A stretch of 64,000 bases of DNA from JANRIC01 sp033765345 (GTDB lineage Bacteria > Bacteroidota > Bacteroidia > Cytophagales > Microscillaceae). The stretch is from contig JANRIC010000039.1 in assembly GCA_033765345.1 (NCBI GenBank), positions 32,557 through 96,556 of the forward strand, in the 5' to 3' direction. The position numbers were made by a program, and so were the translations under genes. Every line of letters starts with the position of its first letter. The first letter of the stretch is position 1. Below are positions 16,693-27,200 of the stretch, piece after piece. The notes beneath the pieces were generated by a model, which saw nothing but the letters and a program-made list of their open reading frames with translations, searched no databases and was not told where the DNA came from.

Positions 16693-17493
16693 TTAACCCC
16701 TAGCCCTCTTAATCATCTTTCTAACTCCCGTAAAAGTATAACCCACAGAAAAACCGATATAAGTGCCTTTGCTTTTATACCTCCCGAAAGTCTCATAAGC
16801 AGTACCCGGAAAAAAATAATACTCATTGAAAATATACTGATAAGGAGAAATATTAGCCATTAACTGAAAATCTAGCATATCAAAGTGAGGCAATACCCAA
16901 CTAATGCCTGTACCAAGATTAAAATTTACTCGAGGGGTATTATCAAAGGTGCTGTAGGAGTCAAAGATTTCTACATAAGGTTCTGTATTAATGACCTCCA
17001 AAGTTAGTTCTTGGAGAAGAATATATCTTACTGAAATTCCCGGGCGGACATTAAAATATAATTTTTGGGTAATCGGCTTACGAAAAACCATCTGAATAGG
17101 TAAATGTAAATACTCAATATAATCTGTACCATACATTAGCAATCCATAATTCAAATCACCGGATTCGGACTCTTTAATATCAAAATAATATCGTAAAGGG
17201 ATAGCTCCATAACCCAGTCCCCATTCAAACCCTAATGTTGGATTAATATGGTATGTGTGTAACCACGTAAAGGAAAAGCCCCAGCCTAATCTATTTTCCA
17301 AGTTAGCTGATCCGTATTCTCTTTCCGTTTTACCCTTATTTACATAGACACTTGCCACAAAGCGATTATGCCCTTTGGCAAAGAATAAATCTTCAGAAGA
17401 TAAGGGTCTCCGATTATTCTGGGCAGTTAATGCACTAGTAATTAGAAGTAAAACTAGATAAGGAAATAAGAAGTAAAATTTAAATTTAACCAT
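16693..17493 (-). CDS. Outer-membrane beta-barrel protein
   Basis: The 266-residue protein starts with a signal peptide (FPYLVLLLITSALTA followed by QNNRRPLS) and consists of alternating aromatic/hydrophobic strands, for example GWGFSFTWLHTYHINPTLGF and YIGFSVGYTF near the C-terminus. This is the pattern of a small 8- to 10-strand outer-membrane barrel (PorT/OmpW-like grouping in Bacteroidota). No specific family is recognised. It is monocistronic, with about 130 bp to the lipoprotein gene behind it on the same strand. Function unknown. Confidence 0.72.
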   Translation of the reverse strand: MVKFKFYFLFPYLVLLLITSALTAQNNRRPLSSEDLFFAKGHNRFVASVYVNKGKTEREYGSANLENRLGWGFSFTWLHTYHINPTLGFEWGLGYGAIPLRYYFDIKESESGDLNYGLLMYGTDYIEYLHLPIQMVFRKPITQKLYFNVRPGISVRYILLQELTLEVINTEPYVEIFDSYSTFDNTPRVNFNLGTGISWVLPHFDMLDFQLMANISPYQYIFNEYYFFPGTAYETFGRYKSKGTYIGFSVGYTFTGVRKMIKRARG

Positions 17494-17622
17494 AATTTGT
17501 TATTAAAAGTATGGGCAAGTATTTAGTTTTTTGAAGATATAAAGTAGGGATAGTAGAATACTACCCTACTTTATTTTTATTATTTAAAGATTAGCTTTCA
17601 CAAAAGATGTCCGTATGCTTGA

Positions 17623-18800
17623 TTAATGTACTCCCCAAATTTGCTGCTGACCATTGCAATAGTGGTAACTGTCTATATCGTAGGGATTTTTAGAGTTGAC
17701 TACCTGCAGAATAATGCTCCCAAAATTACCATTGATATTTACACCCACACGCTTACGATATTTTTCCTTTCGCCTTGGGGGTATGGGTGTGGATAGGCTA
17801 CAATTATTATCATAAAGGATACCCGAAAAGCTCGCAATAAGTCTTGTACTCAACCTTTTCCATTTACCGTTACTTTTTTTATAGGATACAGTTTTTGCTG
17901 CAATCCTAGGGACAAAGAAATAACTTCTTAATGAAGCTACGATTTTGTAAGCTTTATTGCCATTTTCGTAAGGAAGAATCCTAGCATTCCTTTTCCAAGG
18001 TATACAATTAAACTTAGCCGATTTCTCAACACCCTCGGTATAAAAAGTATTACCTATGATGGTCGCTTTTCCATATAAAAAACCTGTACCATCACGAACT
18101 GAACTTGTAAAATCCTTGCCTATTAGGAGGGATTTGCTACGAATAGTTTGCAATAAGGTTGTCTCTGTGGCTTTGATACGAAAGAAAATAGCTGCGTTTG
18201 GAGTAGCAGGATTTGTACGTGGAACTGCATTATAGGGTTTTTCTATATAAATAGAATCTTTAATCCGAATTTCCCCTTGGTTATTGAGAACTGTACGTAG
18301 GAAATCATCCTCAAAAGCAGTTTTATTTTCCGGGTCAGTGGCTAGATCGAGCGTTTCATTGTTGAGCCAGGTATCTTCTTCGATGTAGACCTTAGTCCTC
18401 AAAGAATTATGCCTTAAGAGAATCTCAAAATCTCTAAGTGTTTTGTTCTCATCAAAGCTTAACTCTTCTATTTTAGCATTGTACGCATCTTCATTCAGAT
18501 GCCCCCATTGTGATTCAAAAGCATCATTCCAGCTTTCATATTCGCCTTCCATGTAGCTCAAAATTTGTTCAAGATGATTGGCATCCTGAAATCGTAGCAT
18601 TCCATTTTCTTTAATAATGGTAGAATAGGGACTGGGTGCTGATTTGCGAGAATCTGATTTAACAGAGTCAGATGGTGACGGGTCGTTACGGTCTTGGCAA
18701 CTTAAAAAGCCAAAAATGATAAAAAAAGTACTTGTAATTAAGAAAAATAAACCACTAAAGTTGTTTTTGGTTGTTTTTGGTTGTTTTTGGTTGTTTTCAT
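17623..18800 (-). CDS. Lipoprotein gene with out-of-phase 10-bp repeat in its signal peptide (putative contingency locus)
   Basis: The main frame is uninterrupted from the stop at 17623 to beyond 18790. An internal ATG at 18600 would give a 325-residue protein without export signal. Continuing the same frame upstream gives a clear lipoprotein signal: NNFSGLFFLITSTFF, then IIFGFLSC with the lipobox cysteine, then QDRNDPSPSDSVKSD. The only good start (ATG at 18800) is in another frame and stops after 20 codons, because three copies of a 10-bp unit sit between it and the signal sequence. With one or four copies it would be in frame and read MKTTKNNFSG. The mature part is unfamiliar, soluble-looking and rich in beta segments; function unknown. 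Confidence 0.7.
18761..18800 (-). repeat. 10-bp tandem repeat (TTGTTTTTGG) in the 5' coding region
   Basis: On the plus strand three perfect copies of TTGTTTTTGG occupy 18761-18790, followed by a partial copy TTGTTTTCAT that contains the complement of the start ATG. Since 10 is not a multiple of three, each gain or loss shifts the frame. A run of ten A on the plus strand (18801-18810; T10 in the transcript sense) lies immediately before the ATG. Confidence 0.9.
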
Positions 18801-19010
18801 AAAAAAAAAATTATTAATTGATTGCTTATACAAGGCTAGAAAATATTTTCTTTAAAAACAACTATTGTTCCTAAATTTTTTATTCCTTATAGCTTCTTTT
18901 TAAATATTATATTGGATTTATGATTTAGGTCTTACTTTGGTTTTCAGGTAAATACCCTCCCTTAGGATTTAAGTCAACATTTTCTGGTTTTACCAAAGAA
19001 AATATTGATT

Positions 19011-19577
19011 TTAAACCCTGAGTGATCCTCTGAATCCCCTACTGGCATAGTAAGATTCTGCGCCATTGTGATAAACAAAGACGGTATTGTAGCGGCGGTC
19101 ACAAAAAAGCGCACCACCGAGTTTTCTAATTTCAGCAGGTGTGTTGATCCAGCTCGAGGTTTTTGTATCGAGATTTCTGAGTTGCTGTATTGCCCGATAT
19201 TGTTCTTCTGTTAGAATCTCAATCCCTATCTCAGCAGCCAAATCCAAAGCGTTATTTTCGGGTTTATTCGTTTTTCTTGAGTCCAGGGCTTCGCGGTCAT
19301 AGCAAAGACTTCTGCGGCCCTTGGGGCTTTCTGTTGAGCAATCATAAAAAATGTACTCGTCTGTGTTTTGATCATAAGCTACAATATCCGGTTCACCGCC
19401 TGTTCTTTCCATTTTGTAGAGTGACCACAGTTTTTCGGCATTTGCTTCTAGCTTTGTTTGTACTTCGGTCCATTGAAGGACTGTATGGCGGTTTATGTTT
19501 TTCTCAAAACGGGCTTGCAAAAGGCTGAGCAATTCTTCACGTTGTTCGGATGACAATTCTTTTGTGTAGTGATTCAT
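19011..19577 (-). CDS. DUF4256 family protein
   Basis: The 188-residue protein matches the DUF4256 family over its length: LLSLLQARFEKN, YKMERTGGEPDIV, IFYDCSTESPKGRRSLCYD, ALDLAAEIGIEILTEEQYR and a final GALFCDRRYNTVFVYHNGA. The family is widespread, cytoplasmic and without known function. It sits alone between the lipoprotein gene and the dienelactone hydrolase gene. No catalytic motif can be assigned. Confidence 0.82.
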   Translation of the reverse strand: MNHYTKELSSEQREELLSLLQARFEKNINRHTVLQWTEVQTKLEANAEKLWSLYKMERTGGEPDIVAYDQNTDEYIFYDCSTESPKGRRSLCYDREALDSRKTNKPENNALDLAAEIGIEILTEEQYRAIQQLRNLDTKTSSWINTPAEIRKLGGALFCDRRYNTVFVYHNGAESYYASRGFRGSLRV

Positions 19578-19666
19578 AGAGTTAGCTTATCAAGAAATAC
19601 AATTTAAACTCAAATCAAAGTAGTTTTAATAAATAAAACGCAAGTCAGGTTAATCAATAAAGCCCA

Positions 19667-20449
19667 TTACTTTAGCTTGAGTGTAAAATAGTCCAGGATT
19701 TCATCCAGAGCCTTCCGAGTAGGATGACCTTCTTGATTGACAAAATCAAGCGTGAGCACAGAATGTCCTTTCCCAGGGAGTACCTGTAATTTGATTCGTT
19801 CTTGATTTGCCTGGTTGAATACCTGGTCTATGGTGCGAAATCGGGTAGCCGAACAAAGCATGTCTTTCTCGAAGCGATAGGCCAGCATAGGTCCGATTTC
19901 GTCAAGTCTTTTTTTAGCAGCTTCTACTTCTTCGGGGCTGATGTGCAAGGCTTTATGCGTATGCCCCGGAAGAGAAGGTTGAGAAGCTACAGCAGCCAAC
20001 ACACTTTCATCGGTCATCATGGAGATGGCAAAATTCCCGGTAAGGCACATTCCGATTACTCCTACACCCTTTGCCTGGGTTTTGGATTTGACATCTCGGC
20101 ACAAGGCCCGAAGCCAATCGGTAACTGGGCTTGATTGATGATTGGCGAAAATATGGAATTCCTTTCGCATGCAAAATACCCGGATGAGGTTTCCTGCCGA
20201 GTTCAGTGTGCCGATTTTGCCGAACAAGTGCGGTAGTACCACCTGAAAACCCGCTGAAACCAACTCATCAGCCAAGGATAAGGTCTGTATACCAATACCC
20301 GGCAACTCCTGAATCAGGATCACAGGCGCACCTTTCCCAAGTATATACACATCGTGTGTGATGGTATGCCCTCCTCGGATAGAAGCGGTAAAAGATTCTT
20401 TCAGGTATTTCTTGATTGGGGTGTTTGTTTGTGTCATCAGAGTATTCAT
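19667..20449 (-). CDS. Dienelactone hydrolase family protein
   Basis: The 260-residue protein shows the family's catalytic layout: QELPGIGIQ with the glutamate near residue 48, the nucleophile elbow GMCLTGNF with Cys135, and GKGHSVLT with the histidine near 225. Cys as nucleophile is typical of dienelactone hydrolases. An alternative start at Met5 is possible. Substrate unknown; it may hydrolyse an ester or lactone in the cytoplasm. A decayed copy of its 3' end lies at 16485-16612. Confidence 0.85.
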   Translation of the reverse strand: MNTLMTQTNTPIKKYLKESFTASIRGGHTITHDVYILGKGAPVILIQELPGIGIQTLSLADELVSAGFQVVLPHLFGKIGTLNSAGNLIRVFCMRKEFHIFANHQSSPVTDWLRALCRDVKSKTQAKGVGVIGMCLTGNFAISMMTDESVLAAVASQPSLPGHTHKALHISPEEVEAAKKRLDEIGPMLAYRFEKDMLCSATRFRTIDQVFNQANQERIKLQVLPGKGHSVLTLDFVNQEGHPTRKALDEILDYFTLKLK

Positions 20450-20572
20450 TTTAAATCTTGTAGCAGAATGAGTATTTATAGTATAAGTATTTTGGTTTTT
20501 TTACAAGATTTGTACGCATAAAACACTTTGGTTTAGCATAAATCCAATTAAATATAAGAATAGATTTAAATA

Positions 20573-20696
20573 AAAATAAAGGCTCTTACCATAATTTAGA
20601 CTGATAACTGAAATTCAATGATTTTAAGCCCATAATTTCGTCAAAAGACTACCTTTTAAAACTATCAGTCCAATTCTAGGGAAGAGCCAAAATAAA
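20573..20696. mobile_element. MITE-like element with ISL3-type ends and 8-bp target duplication
   Basis: A 108-bp element (20581-20688) is bounded by 26-bp inverted repeats starting GGCTCTT (20581-20606 and 20663-20688, 19 of 26 positions identical, inner GACTGATA perfect). It is flanked on both sides by AAAATAAA (20573-20580 and 20689-20696). GGCTCTT ends and 8-bp duplications are the known signature of ISL3-family insertion sequences. No transposase is inside, so it would be a non-autonomous derivative. The AT-rich duplication could partly be chance. Confidence 0.72.
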
Positions 20697-20909
20697 AAGT
20701 TGTTGGTTTTTTAATGCATAACATTATGTTATCAAAAAGTTGTATTTATTATGGCATCAAAAACAGGGAAATTTTTTATTTTTAAAATTATAAAATATAT
20801 TCAAATAATTACATTTAAATCAGGATCAAATAAAATTAACTTTAAATAGTTTGATTTTTATTTGTTTTTCCCAAAAATAGACGAAAAGTTTCAGGAATGG
20901 AATATTTGA

Positions 20910-20959
20910 TTTTTTTTTTAGACCTTGTACCATTGAATACGGAAATTCATTTTTTTTTT
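20910..20959. repeat. Two T10 homopolymer tracts
   Basis: Runs of ten T at 20910-20919 and 20950-20959, about 250-300 bp before the giant surface protein gene. Such lengths are prone to slippage and could alter promoter spacing. Confidence 0.6.
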
Positions 20960-21206
20960 AACATCGTTTTCAACCAAAAAAGAGTGCTTAATCGCTACTT
21001 AAGCGGTCTTAGCAAGCCATAAGCTTTGATTCAGCACATTTTTTGAAATCCTACAGCTTGATCATTAAAAAAACTACACAAAAAGGGTCAAATTCACCTC
21101 AAAAATCAGGGGTGAAAATTTCGGTTAAGACTTAAAACCGAAATGTAAGAATTAAAAAGACTTTATCAAGGATTTGTTAAAGAAATAATTCCAAAAGTGT
21201 AATTGT

Positions 21207-24200
21207 ATGCAACTTATTTTATCAATCTATATCAAAATGTTTTACAACTTCGAACCAATAGCGTCTGAAAACCGATCCGGGAAGAATTCCCGCAACACGG
21301 TTCTTGTTGGGCTGAAATGGATTTTTCCAATCTTTCTGGGGCTTTTGTTAAGCCTAGAGGGTTTTGGAAAAGTGATGGAACCACCGGTAATAGCCGGGGC
21401 CTTGCAATTTACGAGCACGAGTGTCAACTTAACCAGCGTTGAAAACGGAACGGTAGCCCCGTTTACAAATACCTTAAAAACCAGTACAGGGACAGCCTCA
21501 GCGATCACGCTGAGCAAACCTGGCAATGAAAGCTGGATTACGCTGCCGGCCAATCCGGCTTCTGTCAATACCACCGGATCATCCCTACAGTTTCTAATTG
21601 ATCCTACGGGTTTGATGCAAGGTGTTTATACCGCAACTATACAGGCAAGTGCTGCCACATATACCAATGGTAGCTTTACGATCACACTGCGTGTTGCTAA
21701 CCCGAATGCTTCGGGTACCACCGAACTAAAAATTGATTTTAGAGATGCTACCTCAGCAACACCTCCCTCAGGATGGATTTATGCCACGAACACGCTATAT
21801 GGCTTACGTACTGAGGCAAATCAGGGAAATGGCGCCTATACTTTTGGATGGGTGACTACCAATGGTGCTGCACCGCCAAGTGGGATAAGACGCACAAGTT
21901 GTACCGCTATTCCGGTAGAGCAGCAAGGCTTTATTTATATGCACAACCCAAGTGCCAGCCCTCAGGTATATCGCTCCTGGGAGATGGCTGTGCCTAATGG
22001 ATTGTATGAAGTAACTGTATCAGCCGGAGACGGTACAGATACCCAAACCATGATTCATAACCTCAACGTAGAAGGTACCAATGCAATCAGCCAGTTTAGT
22101 GGAACGGGAAGCTTGCCCGTCTGTTCGCCCAATCGCTTTAAGACAGGCACGGTTACGGTATTTGTAGGAGATGGGAAATTAACGGTTGATCCTTACGGGG
22201 GAACAAGTACCCGTATCAATTATATCAGGATCAAACCTGCCACAGCCAGACTTATATTTGATCCTACAAGTTTACAAGTAAATGCCGCTTTCGGTGAAAG
22301 TGCGCCGCCTACCTCGATCAATATCAGACCTAATTTCGGCAATGCAAGTCAGCTTACACTTTCTAAATCTGATAATAGCGATTGGCTTACTTTACCAGGA
22401 AGCTACACCTTTGGGGATATTCCTTTGACAATCAATATTGATAGTTTGGTAGTAGGGAATTATCAAGCAATTATTACAGCTTCTTCGCCAGGATACGAAG
22501 ATGAAGTGATCATTGTAAACCTGGCAGTACAGCCTCGTAGTATGGCTTTTGATCAGGCATCAATCAATGTGAGTACTTTTTATAATCAACCTTTGGACCC
22601 ACAATTGGCTACGATCACTGGTAATTTTACTAGCCCGCTGCCCGAAATTACCCTGAGTAAAACCGCCGGAACTCCCTGGCTTATCCTACCTACCAATCCT
22701 GAAGCAGGCGTTCCGCTTAGTTTTAGCTTTGATCCTACAGGGCTTCCTCCCGGATTGCACCAAGCCACTGTCACTGCCTCCGCAGAAGGTTACCAAAATG
22801 CTACTTTAGTATTTAACCTTACTGTACAGCCCTTTGGATTAAACTTTTCTAATAATACCCTTACCTTTCAGGTGACTCAAGGCCAGTCAGTAGCCGATCA
22901 AATTCGTACACTTACTGCCGATAATGGAACACCTACCGTGTTGCTGAGTAAAACTGCCGGAACTTCTTGGCTTAATTTGCCCGCAGCAGCATTAGGCGAT
23001 TTGACATTTGGAGTAGATGCAGGTGGGCTTGAACCGGGAACTTATCAGACAGAAGTAATTGCATCCGCTCCCGGATATACCTCAGCTCTTTTGAATGTGG
23101 TCATGATCGTTAGCCCCAATACTACGGGTATTATTTGGGGACAAAGTGTTAATTTTCAACGCCATACAGTAAGTCCCTTTACACAACCTACCGGATTTAT
23201 TTCGGATAATGGGCTGGCTTACGGCACTTCGGGTAGCCCAAGTAATCCGGCCCGCGGATGGCTTAACCCTACCAATAATACAGCCTTGAAAAATGATCGA
23301 TATACCAATACCAATATCACAAATGCCCTGAGCGATGATGAGAAACTCAATAGAACCTGGAATTACCTCAATAACCCTATTGACGGTTTTTTCAAATGGG
23401 AGATGGCCATTGCCAATGGTACTTATAATGTATTGATTAGCGTAGGTGACCCGGCAGAAGCAACAGGAATTCATCGTGTGAATATAGAAGGCGTAAACGC
23501 CGTGGAGGATTTTATCCCTACTGACAATGTGCGCCAAAAGCTTGGAATGGTCACTGTGACCGTAGCCGACGGACGGCTTACCCTGGATGCCGGAGAAGGT
23601 GGAAACTTCACCAAGTTGAATTATGTGCGTACAGCCTTGGTCACTAACCCGGCTAATGACCTGATTCCTCCAACAGTAAAACTTAAATTTAACAATGAGC
23701 TTCAATATATCAGTGGAAAAGATTCCTACAATGATCAGGTCTTGATAGAAGCAGAAGCCCAAGACGCTGGAGGCTCAGGTTTGGCTGATTTGGAATTTAG
23801 CATCAATGGCGGACCTTTTCAGGATTATATCAATGGTCTTTTAGTAAATGAAATAGGCAATTATACCATTCAGATAAAAGCGGTAGATGGAAATAACAAT
23901 ACTACCTTGACTCCCATTACCCCTTTTAAGGTGGTACGCCCAGTACGTAGCAATGCCAAATTAGGTTTGTACAATCAGGATCGTTTTCCTTCTAATGACA
24001 ACCTGACATTTTCTTTGATTCAAAACCCTTTCCAGAATATCGGACCCAACCTCGCTCAAAGCCACAGAAAAGTAACGCTTCGTTTACGCAATACGGGTTC
24101 TGCCAATTTGCGTATTGATGAACTGGTTTTATCCGATTCTACCCTTTGGCGCATCGAGACAATCGGCGGTAGCATCTACAACCCTGCGACAATATTGCCT

Positions 24201-27200
24201 CTTAGCATAGCACCAGGGCAGTTTGTAGATGCCGTAGTAGAATTTATTGCCAACTTCCCCACAGGGCAGTATCCTACCGGAGATCGTCGTGAGCGTATCC
24301 GTACATTACACGAAACCCTTACCATTGTTTCTAATGACGATGAGGAACCTAGCAAGACGGTATTCTTGCACGGATTGTGGCAAAGAAATGGAGAAGGCAA
24401 TAATGAGCCTAATCTCAATGAAATTATTGATGCACTCGGACTCAAAACTGCCACAGGATTTAGCCCTTATAAGCCAGGAAACAACGCACAGGGTACCTTC
24501 CCAACTGGAGATGAAGTGTTTTCTGCCAACTGGAAACAAGCAGACCCTACCCGCCCGATCTATATACGCCAGGTAGCAGCGTTTCATAGCTGTTGTAATG
24601 GAGGAGCAAACATATTCTATAACAAACCCGGAGTGAAAAAAGGATTTAATCTCTTGTATCACATAGAGTTTGACGGTCAGTCTCTATTGCCACGTTCTAA
24701 TAAAAACGGAACTCCAACAGAGCGTTCTTATTATCCTTCCTCTACTTATATGTCGGCCGATAGCCTGTTTAACTTTACGTTGGTGAATGATGCTACCGAT
24801 GCTACCCTTAACCTGAATGGATGGGTGGGCGTCCGATGTTATAAAGCACGTGATCCTAAAGGCAATATCATTCCCAATGCTTATATCCTTACTATGGATT
24901 ATCTAAGCACAACGCTATCAAACTGGGATTATAACGACAACGTTTATTATGTTGAAAATATCCGCCCTGCTCAAGGTACGGCTTATGTATCTACTCTAGG
25001 TGCTAATCAGGAAGAAATCCTGTATACCGATACCGAAGTAAACAGTGCCCAATCCGTGCAAATCACCCTGAGTAATCTGGGCAAAATTTATGCGACTGGC
25101 CCTGCCGATCCAAGCCTCACTATCAGCAAAATAGAATTGGCCGGAGATGACCTGGAAGACTTTCAGTTTACTACGCCTTCTCTGAGGACGCTGACTGCTA
25201 CACAAACTACTACGATGCAGGTAAGCTTTGCACCTAAGTCTTTTGGTGCTAAAAAAGCAGAACTCCTTATCTACTACAATGCCGGTAATACTGCCTTGAA
25301 TACCTATTCACCGTTGAGAATACCGCTGTTTGGCATTGCAGAAACCAATTGTGTAACGATGGACTTTGTAAAACGAATTAAATCGGCTGCACCCAATGCC
25401 AATCCCATTACAATCGGACCTGATGTATGGGAATCTGATGTGACCTATCGTAAAGGAAGTATCAAATTGGATGTGTTCGGACCTCCGATTAAAAATACAG
25501 GAAGAGATGAATTGTATAGCACGTACCTTTCTGCTTCAGGTGATTTAAAAAGTATTCAATATAAAATTCCATTGACTCCGGGAAATTATACCGTAAGACT
25601 GCATTTTGCAGAAAATTATTTTGATCGTGTTGGGTCTCGTGTTAATAATATTTTTATCGAAAATGTATTAAGACTTCCCGGTTACGACATCTTCGAGGAT
25701 GTACAATTTAAAACAGCCGTGACCAAAGATTTTGATGTTACAATCACTGATGGATTGCTTGATCTTAACTTTGTGCCTACTGTAAACCGACCCAGTATTG
25801 CTGGAATCGAGATATTTAGATTTGCTGAAAACACCCAGGCACTCGAATTGACCCTCAATAATTCAATTCCTGCCAATTGCTCTCAAAGTGATGGAAGTAT
25901 CACGGTAAGTGCTAGTGGTGCTACCAATCTTTTATTCAAATTGGGTGAATTTGGAGTTTATCAAACGGATAGTACTTTTGGTAGTCTGGCAGCAGGTGAA
26001 TATACCATCTATGCCAAGGATGCCGATAGCAATTGTGAAGTCTCACAAGTCTTTACACTCGCACAAGCAAGCAACAGCGTAAATTTCACACTTGATCTTA
26101 CGCCGGTAAGTTGTAATTCTAACAGCGACGGACGCGCCCGAGTCAATATCTCCGGAGGTACTGCTCCTTATACGATTATCTGGAATAATAACCCTGAGCT
26201 TACTACACCTACTGTGGTGAATCTGCCTACTGCCAATAACCATACTATTACAGTCACCGATGCAAACGGATGTACCAAAACAGAAGTGTTTAGCATTGGC
26301 GTAGAGCCTGGTTGCCCGCTTCGTATCAATGCCGGAGGTGGATTATTTATTTCTTCTTTGGGACGACAGTTTGTACCTGATCAGAGTTTTTCAGGAGGGA
26401 GTACGTCACAAACAACTACCACCGTTACAAGTACTCAGGAGCCTAATTTGTATGCAACTTCCCGTTTTGGAACTAACTTTAAGTATAATATACCTCTTGC
26501 CAACGGAACGTATGCCGTGGTGCTGCACTTTGCAGAAACCAGCACTACCGTTACCAATACAGGCGGACGCATCTTTAATGTGGATGTTGAAGGTGTAAGA
26601 AGAATCAGTGAAATGGATCTGGTGGATCAAGTCGGACCTTTTAGCGCAATTACTGAAACATTTAATACCACGATCAGTGATAAAACGCTAAACTTAGTTT
26701 TTACAGGTGCAGTGAACAGTGCCGTAGTTTCGGGCATAGAAGTCATTCCGATTGAAGTAGAAAACGTAGCTCCGATAGCAGGTACATATTCCAATAAATT
26801 GGTGCCACTGAATGCTCCTTATAGCTTCACCTTCCCGGTGAATACATTCAGTGATCCGGGCGATATTTTGATCTATACAGCCACACAATCCAATAACAGC
26901 CCTCTGCCAAGCTGGATTAGCTTTGACGCAAGTACACGTACTTTCAATACATTTGCTAATGTACCCGATGGCACCGAAGTTACTGTAAAACTCACAGCTA
27001 TTGATAGCTATGGTTTGTCTGCTTCTTTGAATTTTAAAGTGACCGCAGGCGACGTGGATGTACTCAGCGAATTACAGGTAAGACAGAACTTCCGCGATTT
27101 GTACCCCGGGCAGAACCGTCAGATGATGTCTATTGAATTAGATGCTGGTACCAGTACCACCTTGCAGGCAACACAGTTTAATTTCACTACTTTGGGTACT

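Larger units (their letters stand above)
20450..21206. other. Long non-coding region upstream of the giant surface protein gene
   Basis: About 760 bp without a supportable gene, very AT-rich. It holds a MITE-like element (20573-20696) and two runs of ten T (20910-20919 and 20950-20959) exactly 40 bp apart. The remainder, up to the ATG at 21207, shows no clear promoter match or terminator. Confidence 0.6.

Noticed and set aside
18598..18600. Treating the lipoprotein gene as a simple 325-residue cytoplasmic protein starting at 18600
   Set aside because: The frame continues upstream through an obvious lipoprotein signal peptide; the internal Met is an unlikely true start.
23082..23762. Long open frame opposite the giant surface protein gene
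   Set aside because: Lies wholly within a well-supported gene on the other strand and has no protein-family motifs.
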